DNA of 64,000 nt from Shewanella sp. VB17 (GCF_013248905.1 NZ_JABRVS010000001.1:4588001-4652000), one strand, 5' to 3'; positions 47,407-57,550 are shown, counted from the first letter of the stretch. The notes: a model not told the origin generated them from the letters alone. Made by a program: numbers and translations.

Positions 47407-48192
47407 TTAGCCACAGACATTCACCTGCTCTTCATGACGCAATGTTAATACTTCATATCCGTCAGCTGTAACAGCAATCGTATGCTCCCACTGAGCAGAC
47501 AGTTTTTTATCTCGAGTCACCACTGTCCACCCATCTTTTTTTAATTTCACTTTTGAGGCGCCTTGATTAATCATTGGCTCAATAGTAAACGTCATGCCTT
47601 CCTTAAGCACCTCACCCGTATTGGGAGTTCCATAGTGCATAACTTGTGGCGCTTCGTGCATCTCTCTGCCTATGCCATGGCCACAATATTCACGTACAAC
47701 CGAATACCCATTAGCTGTTGCAAACTTTTGAATAGCATGACCCACATCCCCTAAGGTCACGCCAGGTTTTACAACATTAATGCCTTGCCACATTGCTTGA
47801 TATGTTTTTTCAACCAATCGTTTCGCAATCGGTGAAACATCATCGATCATATACATTTTACTTGAATCGGCAATGAAACCATTTTTCTCTAATGTAATAT
47901 CGATATTAACAATATCACCCGATTTTAAAAACCTGACTTTAGAAGGAACCCCATGGCATACGACATCATTGACTGACGTATTTAGCACAAATGGAAAGTC
48001 ATATTGCCCTTTACTTGCGGGTCTGGACTTTAACTCATTAACAATAAACTCTTCTGCTAAGTCATTAACTTGCATAGTCGACATACCACGAACCACGAGA
48101 GGGTCTAGATACGCAAATACTGAAGCCAATAATTGACCTGATTTACGCATAAAATCTAATTCAGCATTGCTCTTTAACACCACTTTACTCAT
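47407..48192 (-). CDS. map: Methionine aminopeptidase type I
   Basis: Removes N-terminal Met from new proteins. The five metal ligands are visible: two Asp (VNIDITLEKNGFIADSS), His in GHGIGREMHEAPQ, Glu in FTIEPMI and Glu in AQWEHTIAV. The ATG at 48192 gives 261 residues, the normal size; upstream residues in the longer frame are unlike the family. The start lies inside the 3' end of a ParD-like gene (overlap ATGAGTAA), so it is translationally coupled. An operon with a ParD-like protein rather than rpsB/tsf suggests this is an extra copy, not the essential map. Confidence 0.9.
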   Translation of the reverse strand: MSKVVLKSNAELDFMRKSGQLLASVFAYLDPLVVRGMSTMQVNDLAEEFIVNELKSRPASKGQYDFPFVLNTSVNDVVCHGVPSKVRFLKSGDIVNIDITLEKNGFIADSSKMYMIDDVSPIAKRLVEKTYQAMWQGINVVKPGVTLGDVGHAIQKFATANGYSVVREYCGHGIGREMHEAPQVMHYGTPNTGEVLKEGMTFTIEPMINQGASKVKLKKDGWTVVTRDKKLSAQWEHTIAVTADGYEVLTLRHEEQVNVCG

Positions 48193-48391
48193 CAGATGCT
48201 CCATCCATGTCGACTTCAGCAAGTCTCAACTGCTCACGTATGATCTCGGTATATGTCATATTGGGATTGGTTTCTGCAAGCATGCCAATTTTAATCCAAA
48301 ATTCTGACTGTGAATTGATCGAACGAACCATCGCAGCACTGGCTTTTCTAATTTCCTCATGCAGTTCATTGCTAATTTTAACGATACCCAT
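48185..48391 (-). CDS. ParD-like small protein (PF11903-like)
   Basis: A 68-residue protein beginning MGIVKISNELHEEIRKAS, a ribbon-helix-helix start as in ParD-type antitoxins, followed by SINSQSEFWIKIGMLAE. The ATG at 48391 is favoured over a TTG 18 bases upstream. Its last eight bases overlap the map start. Proteins of this type have been named ParD-like antitoxins next to aminopeptidase genes (from memory). Whether it is an antitoxin or an autoregulator is unknown. Gap 48392-48748 shows no gene. Confidence 0.7.
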   Translation of the reverse strand: MGIVKISNELHEEIRKASAAMVRSINSQSEFWIKIGMLAETNPNMTYTEIIREQLRLAEVDMDGASDE

Positions 48392-48748
48392 AACAAAACC
48401 AATATACAAAACATATACACATCATATACTCCAAGTGTAAAAAATAAAACTAACTTCACACGAATCGTTCATGGAAGTGATTAAAAACTCTAACTCACGC
48501 ATATTTTAATTAAACAAGGCAGATACTTATAAACATGGGCTTGGCAAGAGCTCATTTTTACGAGAAGATGCATTTGCCTTAGGCAGTGAATAAAACTTAA
48601 TGCTAGATCCAAGTAATTAAGTTAAACATGGATGTGCCACCACTCCTTAACGCAATTTGTGACCCTCATTTAATTGGGTCCAACTAACAACAACTGATAA
48701 TGAATATCAGGATCAGCTTATCCCAGTGAGAATTTAAGGAAAAATAAC

Positions 48749-50089
48749 ATGAACATAAAAATGAAGTATCTCCCGCTTGCAGCAGCGGTAACCGCAGTGC
48801 TAACCTCTCAGGCAGCTTTTGCGGTTGATTTTCATGGTTATATGCGCTCAGGTATTGGTGTGTCCGATAATGGTGACATGCAAACTTACAGCAATCATAA
48901 AGTCGGTCGATTAGGCAATGAATCTGAGACTTACGCTGAAATCCAGTTAGGTCAAGAAGTATACAATAAAGATGATATGAGTTTTTACGTTGACTCTATG
49001 ATTGCAATGGTAGCCGGAGATCAGGGCCGCGATTGGGAAAGCACCGCTGATGGCAGCGCAGATTTCGCCTTGCGCCAGTTTAACGTACAAGCTAAAGGTC
49101 TGTTTGGTGGCGATGAAACCACTTGGGCCGGTAAACGATATTATCAGCGCCATGATATTCATATTTCAGATACTTATTACTGGGATGTCTCTGGTGCTGG
49201 TGCTGGTGTTGAGAACATTCAACTTGGTGCCGGTAAGTTATCTGTCGCAGTTGTGCGCAATGACCCTAATGACTTGCTTGATAGTGATATTCGATACAAT
49301 TTGGTTGGCGGTGATTATATATTAGTGAACAATGACGGTTCACCTTTCGATGGTTATCCCGTTACTGAACTCGTTTCTCGCGTCAATACCAATACATTAG
49401 ATATCCGTTATGCTGGCATCTCACTTTGGAGCGATGCCTCGCTTGAAGTCGGCTACGATTATGCTAAAGCAAATTTGACCGATGAGCAAAAACGCTTTAA
49501 CTCTGATTACAAAGATGGTCACATGTTCACTGCAGAGCTGACTCAATCTATGGTTGGCGGCTTCAATAAAACCGTTGCCCAGTACTTTATCGACGGACTT
49601 GCTGCACAGGGCGTAGATTATGGGTCTGGCAGCGGTAGTGGTTTAAGTCAAAGTGCTGGCAGGGGTGATGGTTTTCGTTTGATCAACTTCGGTGTGTTGG
49701 CCGTTAACGATAAAATCGAATTCGGCCATCAAGTCTTATATGCTGAAGCAAATGGATTGGGAGAAGGGATCACCAGTGATGTCACAGATCAAGACACCTT
49801 TTCAGTTGTTATACGTCCTATGTACAAGTGGAACGATATCATGAAAACTATCGTTGAGTTAGGATACCATAAAGACAACTCAACTTTTAATGGTGATAAC
49901 ATCAGCAATAATGGTAGTAAATATACCATAGCGCAGGCCTGGTCCGCAGGTCCCGGCTTCATGGCTCGCCCTGAGATCCGTGTATTTGCGTCATACATTA
50001 CTGCTGATGGTCAATTCCGTCCTGACGAATATGGTGTTTTACAAGACAACGCTTGGAACTTTGGTATCCAAGCTGAAGCTTGGTGGTAA
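48749..50089 (+). CDS. lamB: Maltoporin LamB
   Basis: A 446-residue outer membrane maltodextrin channel, the length of E. coli LamB. A signal peptide ends AAFA, followed by the LamB opening VDFHGYMRSGIGVSDNGD and the conserved EIQLGQEVY, RQFNVQAKG and WAGKRYYQRHDIHISDTYYWD. It ends in a barrel with a terminal aromatic residue (QAEAWW). It is upstream of malM, with an intergenic hairpin between them at 50111. The upstream region (48400-48748) shows no obvious operator to me. Confidence 0.93.
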   Translation: MNIKMKYLPLAAAVTAVLTSQAAFAVDFHGYMRSGIGVSDNGDMQTYSNHKVGRLGNESETYAEIQLGQEVYNKDDMSFYVDSMIAMVAGDQGRDWESTADGSADFALRQFNVQAKGLFGGDETTWAGKRYYQRHDIHISDTYYWDVSGAGAGVENIQLGAGKLSVAVVRNDPNDLLDSDIRYNLVGGDYILVNNDGSPFDGYPVTELVSRVNTNTLDIRYAGISLWSDASLEVGYDYAKANLTDEQKRFNSDYKDGHMFTAELTQSMVGGFNKTVAQYFIDGLAAQGVDYGSGSGSGLSQSAGRGDGFRLINFGVLAVNDKIEFGHQVLYAEANGLGEGITSDVTDQDTFSVVIRPMYKWNDIMKTIVELGYHKDNSTFNGDNISNNGSKYTIAQAWSAGPGFMARPEIRVFASYITADGQFRPDEYGVLQDNAWNFGIQAEAWW

Positions 50090-50110
50090 CATTTAGTTAA
50101 GTAAATTCCT

Positions 50111-50138
50111 AGTGCCCTTTTATAATAGGGCACTTTTT
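50111..50138 (+). terminator. Terminator between lamB and malM
   Basis: AGTGCCCT / AGGGCACT with an eight-base loop and seven T, starting 22 bases after the lamB stop. Confidence 0.88.
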
Positions 50139-50164
50139 TGATGTTAAGCAGTAAGGTTTACACA

Positions 50165-51123
50165 ATGAAATATTCCACATTCACACTCATGTTTTTTTTT
50201 CTCTTTTAACTGGCTGCGCTTCATTTGAATCAGTAATCGCTCCCACTCAGGCCTACAAAAACCTTCTCGACAGTCGTGAAATGGCGATGCAAGAGTTAAA
50301 CCAAGCCAGTAATTGCTGCAATGCTATGAGCACATTCCAATATACAGAATTAGCTGCCACGAGTGATAAGCTGATTGCTATCGATAACACTTCACCTGTA
50401 TTTCAATTTCTAGAAGGAAAAAGTTTTTTTAGCGCTTTTCATCTCCCTCTTCACTCTGGTGATCTACAAATAAAAGTCGAAGGCTTGATGGATAAAACAG
50501 TATTCAATCCCAGTGTACTAATGCTAGACAGCCAATTCAACGTCACTCGAACAATAGGCAAGGATGTATTTACCTATCAACCAGCTTATCTCTTGGATGG
50601 TGATCGAGTAGAGGCTAGCTTTACCGTTGACCGTTCGTATATAGGTAATCCAAAAAATGAAACGTATATGATTATCTACACTGATTATTCACGATTAGCT
50701 GATTCAACTCAAGCCATTAGCCCTTCGAAACAAATGACAAAATCATTAAACGTACAAGATTATGGTATGAAAGATCCATTAGTCCCTCATTCGGCATGGG
50801 GACTGCTTAAGGTTTCAAGTGATGATATGGGACTGATTAAAGGAGGAGAAAATTACTATAAACCTGTTTATCAAGCCCCCATCAATGGTGGTGCCAATAA
50901 AACTGAAACCGTGATAGTAACCGCAACTCAGATCACACCGACATCAGTGATGCTGACCGAAAGTGAAATCTTATATCAGTCAAAAATTAAACAAGCCGTA
51001 TTGAACCATGATATCGATAAAGCCATGGCATTAGTTAGTGAAGCAGAAAAAGCAGGCTCAACAACCGCTAAGACCACCTTTATTGAGGCCGTAAAGAGTT
51101 CTCAAAAAATTGATGTAAAGTAG
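50165..51123 (+). pseudogene. malM: Maltose operon periplasmic protein MalM, frameshifted at a T9 tract
   Basis: The only normal start, ATG at 50165 with AAGG upstream (MKYSTFTLMFFF), is out of frame with the body. The body reads SLLTGCASFESVIAPTQ (lipobox LLTGC) and runs to IDVK at 51123. The shift is at a run of nine T (50192-50200); ten T would join the signal peptide cleanly to the lipobox. No other start exists in the body's frame before an internal ATG at 50281. The protein is the lipoprotein-like MalM of maltose regulons. It may be phase-variable, a pseudogene or a sequencing error. Confidence 0.7.
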
Positions 51124-51145
51124 ATTGGATAACAAATCATTTATT

Positions 51146-51180
51146 AATTAATGAGAATAATACCTTTATTCTCATTAATT
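51146..51180. terminator. Bidirectional terminator between malM and the first binding protein gene
   Basis: A perfect 15-bp stem AATTAATGAGAATAA / TTATTCTCATTAATT with a five-base loop, flanked by A and T on both sides. It lies between convergent genes. Confidence 0.85.
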
Positions 51181-51248
51181 ATAAAAGGCCATTTGTTCCA
51201 GCCCTATCACCGCGAACTAAGCCATCGATCACCAGCATTATTGGGTCA

Positions 51249-52127
51249 TTAGTCTTCAAGCATCTTTAGGTTAAAGAAATATTTTTGAGGTATTTTTTTA
51301 AATGCTTCGGTCATATTATTATTATCGATAATAATTCTCACTCTAGAAGATAGGTAAGCTTTTGTAAATAAAGCCTTATTACTTTTGTGATGTTTAAACA
51401 ATTCAAAAAAACTGCCATTTTCAAAAGATGTGATAAGCCCTATCCTGACCGCATCATAGAGCTCCCTATTATCATGATTCACAAAAAATAGCCGACCAAA
51501 TGGATAAATTAAAACGATGTTACTTTCTATTGTAAGTTTACTATTTAATTTTTTATTTTTATATGTTTCAAGTAAATAATGAGCCTCATTGGCTCCTAAT
51601 GGAAAATAATCAAATCTATTACTATCCAGCATTTTGAAAAGATTTATGATGTTAGGGGCTTCAATAACTTCTAACCCTGCATTTTTTAAAATAGACACAT
51701 CAGACCAACCTCTGCCTTGCCCTGCTACTTTTTCTCTCAAGTTTTCCATTGTTTTTATTCGGTCAAAAATAGACTGATTATCACCGTGAATGACAAATAT
51801 TCTCCATCCATTCAATCCTAAATCAATTGGGATATAAATGGGCAAAAATTCACTTTCAAACTCCTTACTAGTACCAAAATCAGCGATACTTACTTTATTA
51901 TCTTTTATTAATTTTCTTATGCGCAATGGGCTTACGCTGTAGTTACTCACCGTAAGTTCAAAATCAACCCCAGAATTTTCTAATGCCAGTTTTAAAGCTG
52001 CATAACCAAATAAATTAACCCCATCACCATTCACATTGGGATAGACAACCATTAGCTTTGCCATAGTTTCAATTGAAAAAAAGCTAATGAAAACTAATAA
52101 AAACAGATGCCTTAACCTTAATTTCAT
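51249..52127 (-). CDS. Periplasmic solute-binding-like protein (copy 1)
   Basis: A 292-residue exported protein. A signal peptide (about residues 1-23) is followed by a type 2 periplasmic binding fold beginning KLMVVYPNVNGDGVNLFGYAAL. It resembles family 3 solute-binding or sensor-associated domains. There is no permease or ATPase gene nearby. It is very similar throughout to 52497-53375 on the same strand. It may bind a ligand for a chemotaxis or cyclase receptor elsewhere, or be a relict (inference). Confidence 0.75.
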   Translation of the reverse strand: MKLRLRHLFLLVFISFFSIETMAKLMVVYPNVNGDGVNLFGYAALKLALENSGVDFELTVSNYSVSPLRIRKLIKDNKVSIADFGTSKEFESEFLPIYIPIDLGLNGWRIFVIHGDNQSIFDRIKTMENLREKVAGQGRGWSDVSILKNAGLEVIEAPNIINLFKMLDSNRFDYFPLGANEAHYLLETYKNKKLNSKLTIESNIVLIYPFGRLFFVNHDNRELYDAVRIGLITSFENGSFFELFKHHKSNKALFTKAYLSSRVRIIIDNNNMTEAFKKIPQKYFFNLKMLED

Positions 52128-52496
52128 TAATTTCCCCCTTCGTAGCCACTTATCATAACCTGCATGCCGTATTGAATGCTGTTATTTTAAAATACGCTTT
52201 ATAATAAACATAGACTAATTCTGATAAAATAAAGTGTTATCATCAATCCACTTGACTTTTTTTACGCACGAATACTAAATGTTCACACGAACAACCACCA
52301 TCAACAAAAACATATTGTTAACAACCACTTAGTCATAAATATCAACTAAATCATTAAGATAATTAAGCGATAATAGAAATGAGTGGCGACGACATAAAAT
52401 TGATTATCCAATAGGATAATCAATTAATTTAACACATATGGAAAATTCGAGAAATAAGATGAATGACAGACTATGATATTGGATTACAAATAAGAT

Positions 52497-53375
52497 TTAT
52501 TCTCCAAGCATATTTAAATTAAAAAAGTATTTTTCAGGGATACGTTTAAACTCTTCACTCATATTACTATTACCTATATTAATTTGTATCCTATCACTAA
52601 GATTAGCCTTTTCAAATAGCGACTTATTACTTTTATGATGCCTAAAAAGTTTGAAAAAACTTCCATCTGAAAAAGATTTAACCAGCCCCTTCCTTACTGC
52701 ATCATATAATTCAATGTTATTTTTCTTAACAAAAAACAATCTTCCAAAAGGATAAATTAACACAATATTTTTTTCAACAATTAGATTATCTAACTTTTCT
52801 TTATTTTTATATGTTTCAAGTAAATAATGAGCCTCGTTAGCGCCTAATGGAAAGTAATCAAATCGATGATTATTTACCATTTTAAATAAATTGATAAGAT
52901 CAGGAGCCTCAACAACGGGTAAATCTGCACTTCTTAAAATATCAGCATCTGGCCAACCAATACCTTGTCCAGCAACTTTATCAGCCAAAGATTCTATTGT
53001 TTTTATCTGATCAAACACTAATTGGGACTCTCTATTGATAACAAAAATTCTCCACCCATTCAGTCCCAAATCAATTGGGATATAAATAGGTAAAAATTCG
53101 TCTTCAAAATCTTGGCTAGTTCCAAAGTCGGAAATACTGATTTTACTGTCTTTTATTAATTTTCTGATCCTAAGAGTATTTACAGCATAATCACTAACAA
53201 CCAGTTCAAAATCAACTCCCGATTTTTCTAATGCAAGCTTTAAAGCTGCATATCCAAATAAATTAATCCCATCACCATTCACATTAGGATAAACAACCAT
53301 TAACTTTGCCACAGCCACCCTTGGGGAAAAACACCAGATAACTGATAGAAATAAATATATAACCATTAATTTCAT
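52497..53375 (-). CDS. Periplasmic solute-binding-like protein (copy 2)
   Basis: A 292-residue paralogue of the gene at 51249-52127, identical in length and alike in most residues (shared VYPNVNGDG, IPIDLGLNGWRIFVI, FPLGANEAHYLLETYKNK). It has a signal peptide ending near VAVAK. The tandem arrangement with 369 bases between the two points to local duplication. Each copy has its own promoter space. No partner transporter. The gap between the copies shows no gene. Confidence 0.75.
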   Translation of the reverse strand: MKLMVIYLFLSVIWCFSPRVAVAKLMVVYPNVNGDGINLFGYAALKLALEKSGVDFELVVSDYAVNTLRIRKLIKDSKISISDFGTSQDFEDEFLPIYIPIDLGLNGWRIFVINRESQLVFDQIKTIESLADKVAGQGIGWPDADILRSADLPVVEAPDLINLFKMVNNHRFDYFPLGANEAHYLLETYKNKEKLDNLIVEKNIVLIYPFGRLFFVKKNNIELYDAVRKGLVKSFSDGSFFKLFRHHKSNKSLFEKANLSDRIQINIGNSNMSEEFKRIPEKYFFNLNMLGE

Positions 53376-53661
53376 TAACTTAAATTCACCTATATTGTCA
53401 ACTTAATGTACAGCTACCTACAATTCACTACACAATAAATATAGTCCAATTTTAAAAATTAACCTTCAGAAGTCACTCATTGAGCATGCTTAGTGATCAA
53501 ACACATAACAGCTATATTACTTAAATAACTGATTCTATGATTTAAATGAAAATGACATTGTAATGATAGATCATGATGAACCCAGATAATGTGCCGGATG
53601 AAGAGACGAAAAGTGTAGCGTGAAATTTAAACGAAGAGTGTCAACGACCTTGAAAACACCG

Positions 53662-53720
53662 CTTGTGTAGTCTAGTTATTCTACACCAACGAGCGATAAC
53701 GCAGTAGAAAGGGTTAACAA
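53662..53720. repeat. Dispersed repeat B, copy 2 (inverted)
   Basis: Reverse complement of 3316-3374 at roughly nine positions in ten. It lies in the 813-bp AT-rich gap 53376-54188, which otherwise holds no gene. The repeat-like sequence extends left to about 53570 without a match elsewhere in the window. Confidence 0.85.
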
Positions 53721-54188
53721 CAAAGATAAATAATACACTCACATTAGCACAAACACTGTAACAAATGACTGTTAATCATTAATAGAAATACATAAATCTA
53801 TCGATAAAACTTCCATTAAAATCACATACAAGATAGTTAAGAATATTACCCTTTAAAATATAAAACAATCAGTCTAAACAACTTGAAAATCAATATAAAA
53901 ATAATGCTTAAAACAAAAAATATACACTTTAACTAGTTATATTACCTACACAAAAAAATCAAGGTAAAATATCACCTATTATCTACAGCACTAATTTACA
54001 GGCTCCTATGTAACTAGACCAATAATAAAAAATCATTTAATCAACAAAAAATAAATTTATTTTATAAATTTAGCAACAAATATTATTTACAAGCTTTACG
54101 TAGTGTGCTTTTATAGTCGGCAGGACTAAAAAACAAACAATATTAAGCACATTTATTCAAATTATTTATATAATTAATAAGGATTGAT

Positions 54189-55406
54189 ATGAAAAGAATG
54201 ACATTAACTTTGCTATTATTGACCGTGAATTTTTTTCCCGTTAGCAGTTATTCCTATGCGCAACAAAAAAACTCTTCTTTAGATTTAGCCGATATCAGCA
54301 CAAGCGTCTCTGAAGCTAAACGCCAAATAGCACTAGATCTCAGCCGCCAATACAACAAAATAGCCCCCTTTCTTCAATCTAACATTGATCAATATAGTTT
54401 AGCGCTTGATGCTAATGAAATATTTCAATCAAGTGGAATCGACTCCAAGTCGATACGACAAGCAGAATTCACTATTCGTCGAGCTAAAGGACTTCAATTA
54501 ACTGAAAATATTATTATTTCAGATCCATCATCATATCAATCTCAAACAAAACCCATAGCAAATCTACTCCAATTACGCTTAGCTGATGCCACTATGTTAG
54601 CCAGTTGGCAAAAAGGAGCATCTCCACTATTTGCATTTGAACCTGAAGGAAATGATGAACAATGGGTCAATATTGAAGCATACGATATTAATGGTAATGT
54701 CCACCTTCTAGATGTATACCAACTTCCTAAGCAACCAGTGTTAATCGTTAGCCTTGATAAACAGCAAGCTACCCGTGAGGGTATAGCAGTAATGAAAAAA
54801 ATATTTTCTTCAAATCAAACTTTAACAAAGTCAAAATTAAACAAGAATAAAAGTTCGATTCTATCTGATACACAAGTTGAACAACCTATTTCATGCACGG
54901 TAATAGAACAAATAAGTCTGAAAAATGATCGCGAGCCTTGGGTGTCTGGCAAAGCTGATATCTATGGTATCGTCACTGGGATTAATCCAACTCGCGATGA
55001 GCCAACGCTAGATGTGGTTGATATGCATTATTTAGATTATGACAAACAAGAATATTACCCGAATCAAATTATTATACATTGGGAACGTTATCGCTGGTCA
55101 GCTGCAGATTTAGTATTAATGGAGCACGACGATGCGACTAATTACAGAGATTTAGCTACTGCCCTTTTAGTCGCTGCTGGAGATATTTTAAAAACCATTC
55201 CGGATCCTGAAGTGCAAAGTTATGCAGCGATAACAAAGATCACTAATGGACTCTTAAATGCAATGCCAGAATCTTGGTTTATTAATGATGATGATTACGT
55301 TGATGTCTATTATACACTACAAGAAGGTGTGACTTACTCAAGCCATCCAGGCTCTACTGATAATGCAAATACAACCTTTAAGCCACTGATGATTCAACCT
55401 AGATAA
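54189..55406 (+). CDS. DUF3103-like exported protein
   Basis: A 405-residue protein with a signal peptide (to about SYAQQ). A helical N-terminal part (30-180) is followed by a C-terminal region with repeated D/N-rich motifs (GKADIYGIVTGINPTRDEP, MHYLDYDKQEYYPNQ, INDDDYVDVYYTLQ). It resembles DUF3103 proteins of Vibrio and Shewanella, from memory and at moderate confidence. Function unknown. AAGGATTG precedes the ATG. A strong terminator follows, so it is monocistronic. Confidence 0.65.
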   Translation: MKRMTLTLLLLTVNFFPVSSYSYAQQKNSSLDLADISTSVSEAKRQIALDLSRQYNKIAPFLQSNIDQYSLALDANEIFQSSGIDSKSIRQAEFTIRRAKGLQLTENIIISDPSSYQSQTKPIANLLQLRLADATMLASWQKGASPLFAFEPEGNDEQWVNIEAYDINGNVHLLDVYQLPKQPVLIVSLDKQQATREGIAVMKKIFSSNQTLTKSKLNKNKSSILSDTQVEQPISCTVIEQISLKNDREPWVSGKADIYGIVTGINPTRDEPTLDVVDMHYLDYDKQEYYPNQIIIHWERYRWSAADLVLMEHDDATNYRDLATALLVAAGDILKTIPDPEVQSYAAITKITNGLLNAMPESWFINDDDYVDVYYTLQEGVTYSSHPGSTDNANTTFKPLMIQPR

Positions 55407-55426
55407 TAATAAAATGATACCTAAAT

Positions 55427-55464
55427 AACATAAAAATCAACTTAAATCGGTTGATTTTTATGTT
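55427..55464 (+). terminator. Terminator after the DUF3103-like gene
   Basis: A perfect 15-bp stem AACATAAAAATCAAC / GTTGATTTTTATGTT with an eight-base loop, 21 bases after the stop codon. Confidence 0.85.
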
Positions 55465-55534
55465 ATCTAAGGGTCGATTCAACGATGCTATGGTCTACAC
55501 TTTAGTGATAAAACTATTTTTTGAGCCATAGAAG

Positions 55535-56290
55535 ATGTACCGAAAATTTCAACTAGCAAGTTTATTACTACTGCTTGTCAATGCAATGGCACAAGCAACG
55601 GATAAACAAGAAATTACTCTAGCTTATTACGTTGAGCCAAACTCCAATTTATACGGTAAGTGGACTGAACTTATTTATACTGATGCTTTTGCTCGCTTAG
55701 ACATTGTTTTTACATATCGTGTTATGCCCGCCATAAGAGCAAGCAAAATGGCTGATTTAGGCAGAGTTGATGGCGAAGCTGCTAGGACTTTAACATACGA
55801 AGCCGAGCATACTAATTTAGTCCGCATAAAAGAGCCTATTATGCTCACCAACATCAGTGCTTTTACTCATAACCCAGCAATTAGTGTTAATTCATGGGAT
55901 GACATTAAAAATAGCCAATATAAGGTTGAATATTACCGTGGAGTAGTCATAGCCCATCAGCGTCTATCTAGCCACAGCCATTTAGAAAACGTAACGGATT
56001 CATCTGTCCCCATCAACTCATTACGTAAGTTAATTCGTGGAAGAATTGATGTTTACATCGACGTTGCAGCGCTCATCAAAGAACTCTTACTCAGTCCAGA
56101 ATTCAGTAATGAGCACATCCAAATGGTTACTACATTAGAAGAATTTAAAGTATATGGCTACCTACACAAACGCCATACAGCTCTTGCCATTAAATTAGCA
56201 GAGGTATTCCATAAAATGAAGTCAGAAGGCCTATTCGAAGTATATTTCAATCAAGCAAGAGATTTTATCGATAGTCAAAATCAACCATAA
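55535..56290 (+). CDS. Family 3 extracellular solute-binding-like protein
   Basis: A 251-residue exported protein. A signal peptide ends AQA, followed by KQEITLAYYVEPNSNLYG and a type 2 periplasmic binding fold (VMPAIRASKMADLGRVDGEAART; RGRIDVYIDVAALIKELL), matching the amino-acid-type SBP_bac_3 family. No permease or ATPase is adjacent. It differs clearly from the two copies at 51-53 kb. It may serve a sensor or be an orphan binding protein. Confidence 0.75.
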   Translation: MYRKFQLASLLLLLVNAMAQATDKQEITLAYYVEPNSNLYGKWTELIYTDAFARLDIVFTYRVMPAIRASKMADLGRVDGEAARTLTYEAEHTNLVRIKEPIMLTNISAFTHNPAISVNSWDDIKNSQYKVEYYRGVVIAHQRLSSHSHLENVTDSSVPINSLRKLIRGRIDVYIDVAALIKELLLSPEFSNEHIQMVTTLEEFKVYGYLHKRHTALAIKLAEVFHKMKSEGLFEVYFNQARDFIDSQNQP

Positions 56291-56330
56291 CAAAGTAATA
56301 AAAATAAAAGCCAGCTAATAAGGCAGACAA

Positions 56331-56710
56331 TCCCCTTTGAGCTGATGGCACATTTTGGCCATTTGATAACGAATTAAGTTATAGGTGAGTCATATCCTCC
56401 ATAGCTCCTACTTTACAAGCTCTGGCAACAGGCTTCTCAACATTAAACGATTACCCAACATATAGTGTTCTACTCACGGTAACCCAATTCTATTTCCAAT
56501 CGATGCACGTATAAATCTGCTACATCCGTAACAGGATACCTCATCGGCTATATTATTGATGTCAAAACAGCGTATTCTTTGCCGTCAACCCTCTTTACAA
56601 CTCATATGGCAGCGCTGGTCATCCTTTTCTGATATGTGAATACTTTTTAATTGAACGATTTTATCACTACCCGCCAAGCTACGAATAACCTAATATCGGA
56701 CATTTTTCTC
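56331..56710 (-). pseudogene. IS4 family transposase remnant, C-terminal part
   Basis: Minus-strand translation across frames gives YxVIRSLAGSDKIVQL, then ADLYVHRLEIELGYRE, then LRSLLPELVK, LTYNLIRYQMAKMCHQ. These are the C-terminal blocks of IS4-type DDE transposases, including the catalytic Glu region. Several stops and shifts break the frame. The N-terminal half is missing. Confidence 0.75.
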
Positions 56711-56790
56711 AAGGGAATTCACCAATGTCGCTCGTTACCTGCCGATTACCACTAATAAAAATCTAGGAAATTGGGCTCACATTCTGCATC

Positions 56791-56836
56791 ATCTAAAAGA
56801 TCAATCGATCGATAAATCACTAAATGATCGGTATTA
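56791..56836. repeat. Repeat C, copy 1 (likely IS4 end)
   Basis: Matches 61683-61732 except for a four-base gap and little else (core CGATCGATAAATCACTAAAT). It lies beside an IS4 transposase remnant, as the other copy does, so it is probably the left end of that element. The rest of 56837-57046 shows no gene. Confidence 0.75.
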
Positions 56837-57046
56837 GCCTTTTAGTGGCGCTTTTTATGCTTCTCAATACAAAAATTCAGATCGTATAGTTAAAGCCAGG
56901 GGTGATATTGATAACTGAGTTGCACAGGATGTCAGTGCCTTATTAGGATAAATAATCTAAATTTGAGTCAGATAACACCTAAGTTGTACTCCACATTCGA
57001 TTTATGTCGTACAATTAGTATTATTCTAAATGATTTTGAGATAGTT

Positions 57047-57523
57047 ATGGCTGGTAAAGAACGTCAAGTCACGTTAAGGTTTCTGGCTGAGCCTGCAGAT
57101 GTCAATTTTGGCGGCAAGGTTCACGGTGGGGCTGTGATGAAATGGATTGATCTTGCGGCTTACGCTTGCGCTGCAGCATGGAGCGGTAAATATTGTATTA
57201 CGGCTTATGCTGGCGGCATACGCTTTGTACAGCCTATTCATGTAGGTAATATTGTTGAGACAAGTGCCAAAGTCATCTATACAGGTCGAACGTCAATGCA
57301 TCTAGGAATAGATGTCAAAGCCGGAGATCCTAAACAGCCTGAACGTCATTTAACGACTCACTGCATCGTGATCATGGTTGCTGTCGATGAAGAAGGCAAG
57401 CCTTGCGAGGTGCCTGAGTGGCAACCTGTTTTTGTTGAAGATATTAACCTTAGGGATTCTGCGATACGTTTAATGGAAATGCGTAAAAAAATAGGGGAAG
57501 AGATGGAGGCGCACGTTCAGTAG
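57047..57523 (+). CDS. Acyl-CoA thioesterase (hotdog, YciA-like)
   Basis: A 158-residue single hotdog thioesterase. Visible: ADVNFGGKVHGGAVMKWIDLAAYACAA (Asn and Asp positions of the YciA/BACH active site) and GRTSMHLGIDVKA. It would hydrolyse short to medium acyl-CoA esters. ATG at 57047 is chosen because MAGKERQVTLRFLAEP fits the family start; the longer frame adds 28 unrelated residues. Monocistronic, with a terminator at 57551. Confidence 0.85.
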   Translation: MAGKERQVTLRFLAEPADVNFGGKVHGGAVMKWIDLAAYACAAAWSGKYCITAYAGGIRFVQPIHVGNIVETSAKVIYTGRTSMHLGIDVKAGDPKQPERHLTTHCIVIMVAVDEEGKPCEVPEWQPVFVEDINLRDSAIRLMEMRKKIGEEMEAHVQ

Positions 57524-57550
57524 CTTGTTACCTATTTGTCCTTGCTTAAT

